DNA from: Actinomycetota bacterium
Lineage (GTDB): Bacteria; Actinomycetota; Acidimicrobiia; Acidimicrobiales; Poriferisodalaceae
DNA length: 64,000 bases
Direction of reading: 5' to 3'
Assembly (NCBI GenBank): GCA_014238065.1
Contig: JABABU010000003.1
Span: 62,001 to 126,000, forward strand
The position numbers and the translations under genes were made by a program. Shown piece after piece: positions 62,295-64,000 of the stretch. The notes beneath the pieces were generated by a model. The model did no database searches, had not been told where the DNA came from, and saw only the letters and a program-made list of their open reading frames with translations. How positions within the stretch are numbered: the stretch's first letter is position 1; every line of letters starts with the position of its first letter.

Positions 62295-62535
62295 GAATCA
62301 CCTCATCTGCCACAGCAGAACCGACAAAGTTCCGCGTGCTCCTCATCTCATCGGCTGATGCACCTGACATTTCAACCCTGGAGGGATGATCTGCGAACAG
62401 AATCGTCCTGCCTGTATGAATTCGCTGCTCCCGGTCATCAACGTCATGATCGCAGCCATCTGACAGGGCTCGCTCGACACCCGAGGGCTGAGATTCACGA
62501 TGTGAGTTCGGCGCGCCTGCTGCTAGTTCTTGACG

Positions 62536-63348
62536 CTACGCGGTCGCTACTGGAACAAAGTCCGTGAATCGTGTTCCTCCAGCCGCATCGCGCAAGAAAG
62601 GCGGACGAGGCGGCCAATGTGAACGCCATTCGCCCTCGAAGTAAAGGTACGTCTGGTGCTCTTCACCGAAGTCTTCTGATGAGAAGACCTCGACCTCGGC
62701 GAAGACATCGCGATATCTCTCGAAGTAGTCGACGCCAGGGGCACGAACGTGACCGGCCTCATCATCGTTCGGTTCGTCGTATTCGACGGTGACCTCTCCC
62801 ATTATCGGCACTGGGAGAATCGCTATGCCGCCAGGACGCAGCACACGGTGGATCTCGCGCACAGCAGCCCGGTCATCGTCGATGTGCTCGAGCACATGGG
62901 ACGCAAACACCAAGTCATACCGCGCGTCTTCGAAAGGAAGATCGCGGAGATCCACCCTGTGATCGACACCTTGAGCGTAGAGATCTGCCGACTCGTAGTT
63001 CGTGTACTGCTGGCGAAGGGCTCTGGCCAAGAACGGCTCCGGAGCGCAATGCAAGACGCGGTCGGACGTCACCCGAGGTCGTTTCGCGAGTTCGCCGAGG
63101 GCAAGGAACTGCAAGCGGTGACGTTCCTTCGATAGGCACCTCGGACACTGCGCGTGCTCACGGCGGGCGTTGGCGTCCACGTGATCGCGAAACGGACCCT
63201 TGTATTCGCACCACGGACAATGAAACCGTTCACGGCCGAGGTTCTTCGCCTTGAACTTCAATCCATTCAGCTTGCCACCGAATCCTCGTCCTCTCGGGTC
63301 GATGAACTTCAGTTTCGACAGCTCCGTCGACATGGCCGTTGGGCTCAT
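62536..63348 (-). CDS. Class I SAM-dependent methyltransferase with N-terminal zinc-ribbon-like region
   Basis: From ATG 63348 the protein is 270 residues. That start has GGAGAG just upstream, and one base separates it from the preceding glycosyltransferase stop. The N-terminal part has two CxxC pairs, FHCPWCEYKGPF and AQCPRCLSKERHR. The methyltransferase domain follows, with RVLHCAPEPFLARAL, DLVFASHVLEHIDDDRAAV and IHRVLRPGGIAILPVP. This type is common in polysaccharide loci and may methylate a glycan or a lipid-linked sugar. A 241-bp gap with no supported gene separates it from rfbF downstream. Confidence 0.82.
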   Translation of the reverse strand: MSPTAMSTELSKLKFIDPRGRGFGGKLNGLKFKAKNLGRERFHCPWCEYKGPFRDHVDANARREHAQCPRCLSKERHRLQFLALGELAKRPRVTSDRVLHCAPEPFLARALRQQYTNYESADLYAQGVDHRVDLRDLPFEDARYDLVFASHVLEHIDDDRAAVREIHRVLRPGGIAILPVPIMGEVTVEYDEPNDDEAGHVRAPGVDYFERYRDVFAEVEVFSSEDFGEEHQTYLYFEGEWRSHWPPRPPFLRDAAGGTRFTDFVPVATA

Positions 63349-63349
63349 T

Positions 63350-64000
63350 TTACTCTCCGTGTATCGATGCGTATTCCGACGGTGCAGGGCCGATAAGGCC
63401 CACAATGAGGCCCCATCCGTACCCGACAGAACGTCGGCCTTCGGTGTACATACATGCCGGGTCCGGTCGACCTCGCCACACGGCTCTTGGCGCCGTGATG
63501 ATGGTGGCCAACCCAGCCAGGACACGTTTGATCTTTCGCCACAGCGGAGGACGCTGATCACGCAGGTGAAAGGACCGGCCCCACCCGATGCGGTAATGAC
63601 GGTGTGCAAGCCACCGACTCGACATCCGCGAGGCTGGAACGTCTTCGATCACCACTGCCGAGGCAGCCGCAACGAAGGTGAAACCACTGCTGGCAGCAGT
63701 TCTGAACAGAAAGCTGTCGGAGCCTCCGCTCATGCGCAGGCGTACGTCGAACGGTGGGTCAGCGACGCCGAACACTTCACGCCGGATGAGCACATTGCTC
63801 GTACGAGCGAGAAACGGCGGGATGACGATGCCGTCAGCGGCGAACTTCCTCTCGAAATACTCTTGCCGGACCACCCAGGCTGGAGGCTCGGTCTCGAAGG
63901 CCGGCACCGAAGCTCCCTGCACAACATCTGCACCAGAGTCACGCCACACCGAAACGAGGCGCTCAAGACAATCGGGCCGCGGTTGCTCGTCGTCGTCGAA
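63350..64000 (-). CDS. Glycosyltransferase family 2 (5' part outside window)
   Basis: The frame is open through the right edge and ends at 63350. The visible 216 residues hold the DxD-type metal site (FDDDEQPRPDCLERLV) at the edge, then FLARTSNVLIRREVF and FDVRLRMSGGSDSFLF, the acceptor-side acidic motif of GT2 enzymes. The C-terminal part is basic and amphipathic (LWRKIKRVLAGLATIITAPRAV) and probably touches the membrane. It should add a sugar to a lipid-linked or extracellular glycan. The N-terminal nucleotide-binding half is missing. Confidence 0.8.
   Translation of the reverse strand, partial: FDDDEQPRPDCLERLVSVWRDSGADVVQGASVPAFETEPPAWVVRQEYFERKFAADGIVIPPFLARTSNVLIRREVFGVADPPFDVRLRMSGGSDSFLFRTAASSGFTFVAAASAVVIEDVPASRMSSRWLAHRHYRIGWGRSFHLRDQRPPLWRKIKRVLAGLATIITAPRAVWRGRPDPACMYTEGRRSVGYGWGLIVGLIGPAPSEYASIHGE

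Overview
This window is about 64 kb of GC-rich, densely coding DNA from an actinobacterium. I infer class Acidimicrobiia (Ilumatobacter-like). The grounds are: large secreted proteins with repeated GYW-x(5-6)-DGG-x-FxFG units; an F-ATPase gamma subunit with a C-terminal 'sunset'-like module; an OtsB-GH15 trehalose fusion; frequent GTG/TTG starts and 4-nt ATGA/GTGA gene overlaps; and the Rfe/WecA-AtpI-AtpB order also seen in Mycobacterium. I saw no rRNA, tRNA, insertion sequence, prophage or CRISPR array.

Layout. 1-11.3 kb holds housekeeping and mixed metabolism: a trehalose phosphatase-GH15 fusion (cut by the left edge), an enoyl-CoA hydratase, a NifU-type scaffold, a MurA carrying Asp in place of the usual active-site Cys, an MFS carrier, a small alpha/beta hydrolase, a frameshifted enoyl-CoA hydratase, a J-domain protein, and a glpX / HisI-like / CHAD run. 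11.3-18.4 kb is a divergent nitrogen locus. An XRE-cupin regulator and a GlnT-type glutamine synthetase lie on the minus strand. They face a five-gene plus-strand operon in which every junction is a 4-nt overlap: class II amidotransferase, GXGXG protein, FMN glutamate-synthase-like protein, PLP dehydratase and MFS carrier. A 17-bp inverted repeat sits between the two arms. 18.4-21.9 kb has a luciferase-like monooxygenase, a TauD-type dioxygenase, a sugar-lactone-oxidase-like flavoprotein and two very small ORFs.

22.0-28.3 kb reads as a gamma-butyrobetaine/carnitine catabolic operon: NDP-forming acyl-CoA synthetase, acyl-CoA dehydrogenase, CaiD, and a carnitine dehydrogenase-thioesterase fusion, with a divergent IclR regulator. 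28.3-31.1 kb is a metal-efflux operon (MerR regulator, CopA, CopZ). It has a textbook MerR-type promoter whose -10 box lies 6 nt before the copA ATG, which predicts a leaderless mRNA. 31.2-34.2 kb holds an FAH-family hydrolase, a beta-hydroxyacid dehydrogenase and a 2H phosphoesterase-GNAT fusion.

34.2-42.0 kb is the complete F1Fo ATP synthase operon (two AtpI/Z-like genes, then a, c, b, delta, alpha, gamma, beta, epsilon). It is preceded by a perfect CRP-type palindrome and by a WecA/Rfe-like phosphoglycosyl transferase. From 43.5 kb to the right edge is a cell-surface region. It has a polyprenyl sugar-phosphate transferase, three C-methyltransferases, an RfbF-type cytidylyltransferase, an SDR epimerase, a sulfotransferase, a further methyltransferase and a GT2 glycosyltransferase. 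These surround three secreted proteins that each carry six copies of the same roughly 45-residue repeat (probably a six-bladed propeller). Two of the three are long multidomain paralogues on opposite strands. The surface-protein/glycan locus, the tightly coupled glutamate-synthase-like operon and the extended gamma subunit are the least ordinary parts of the window.
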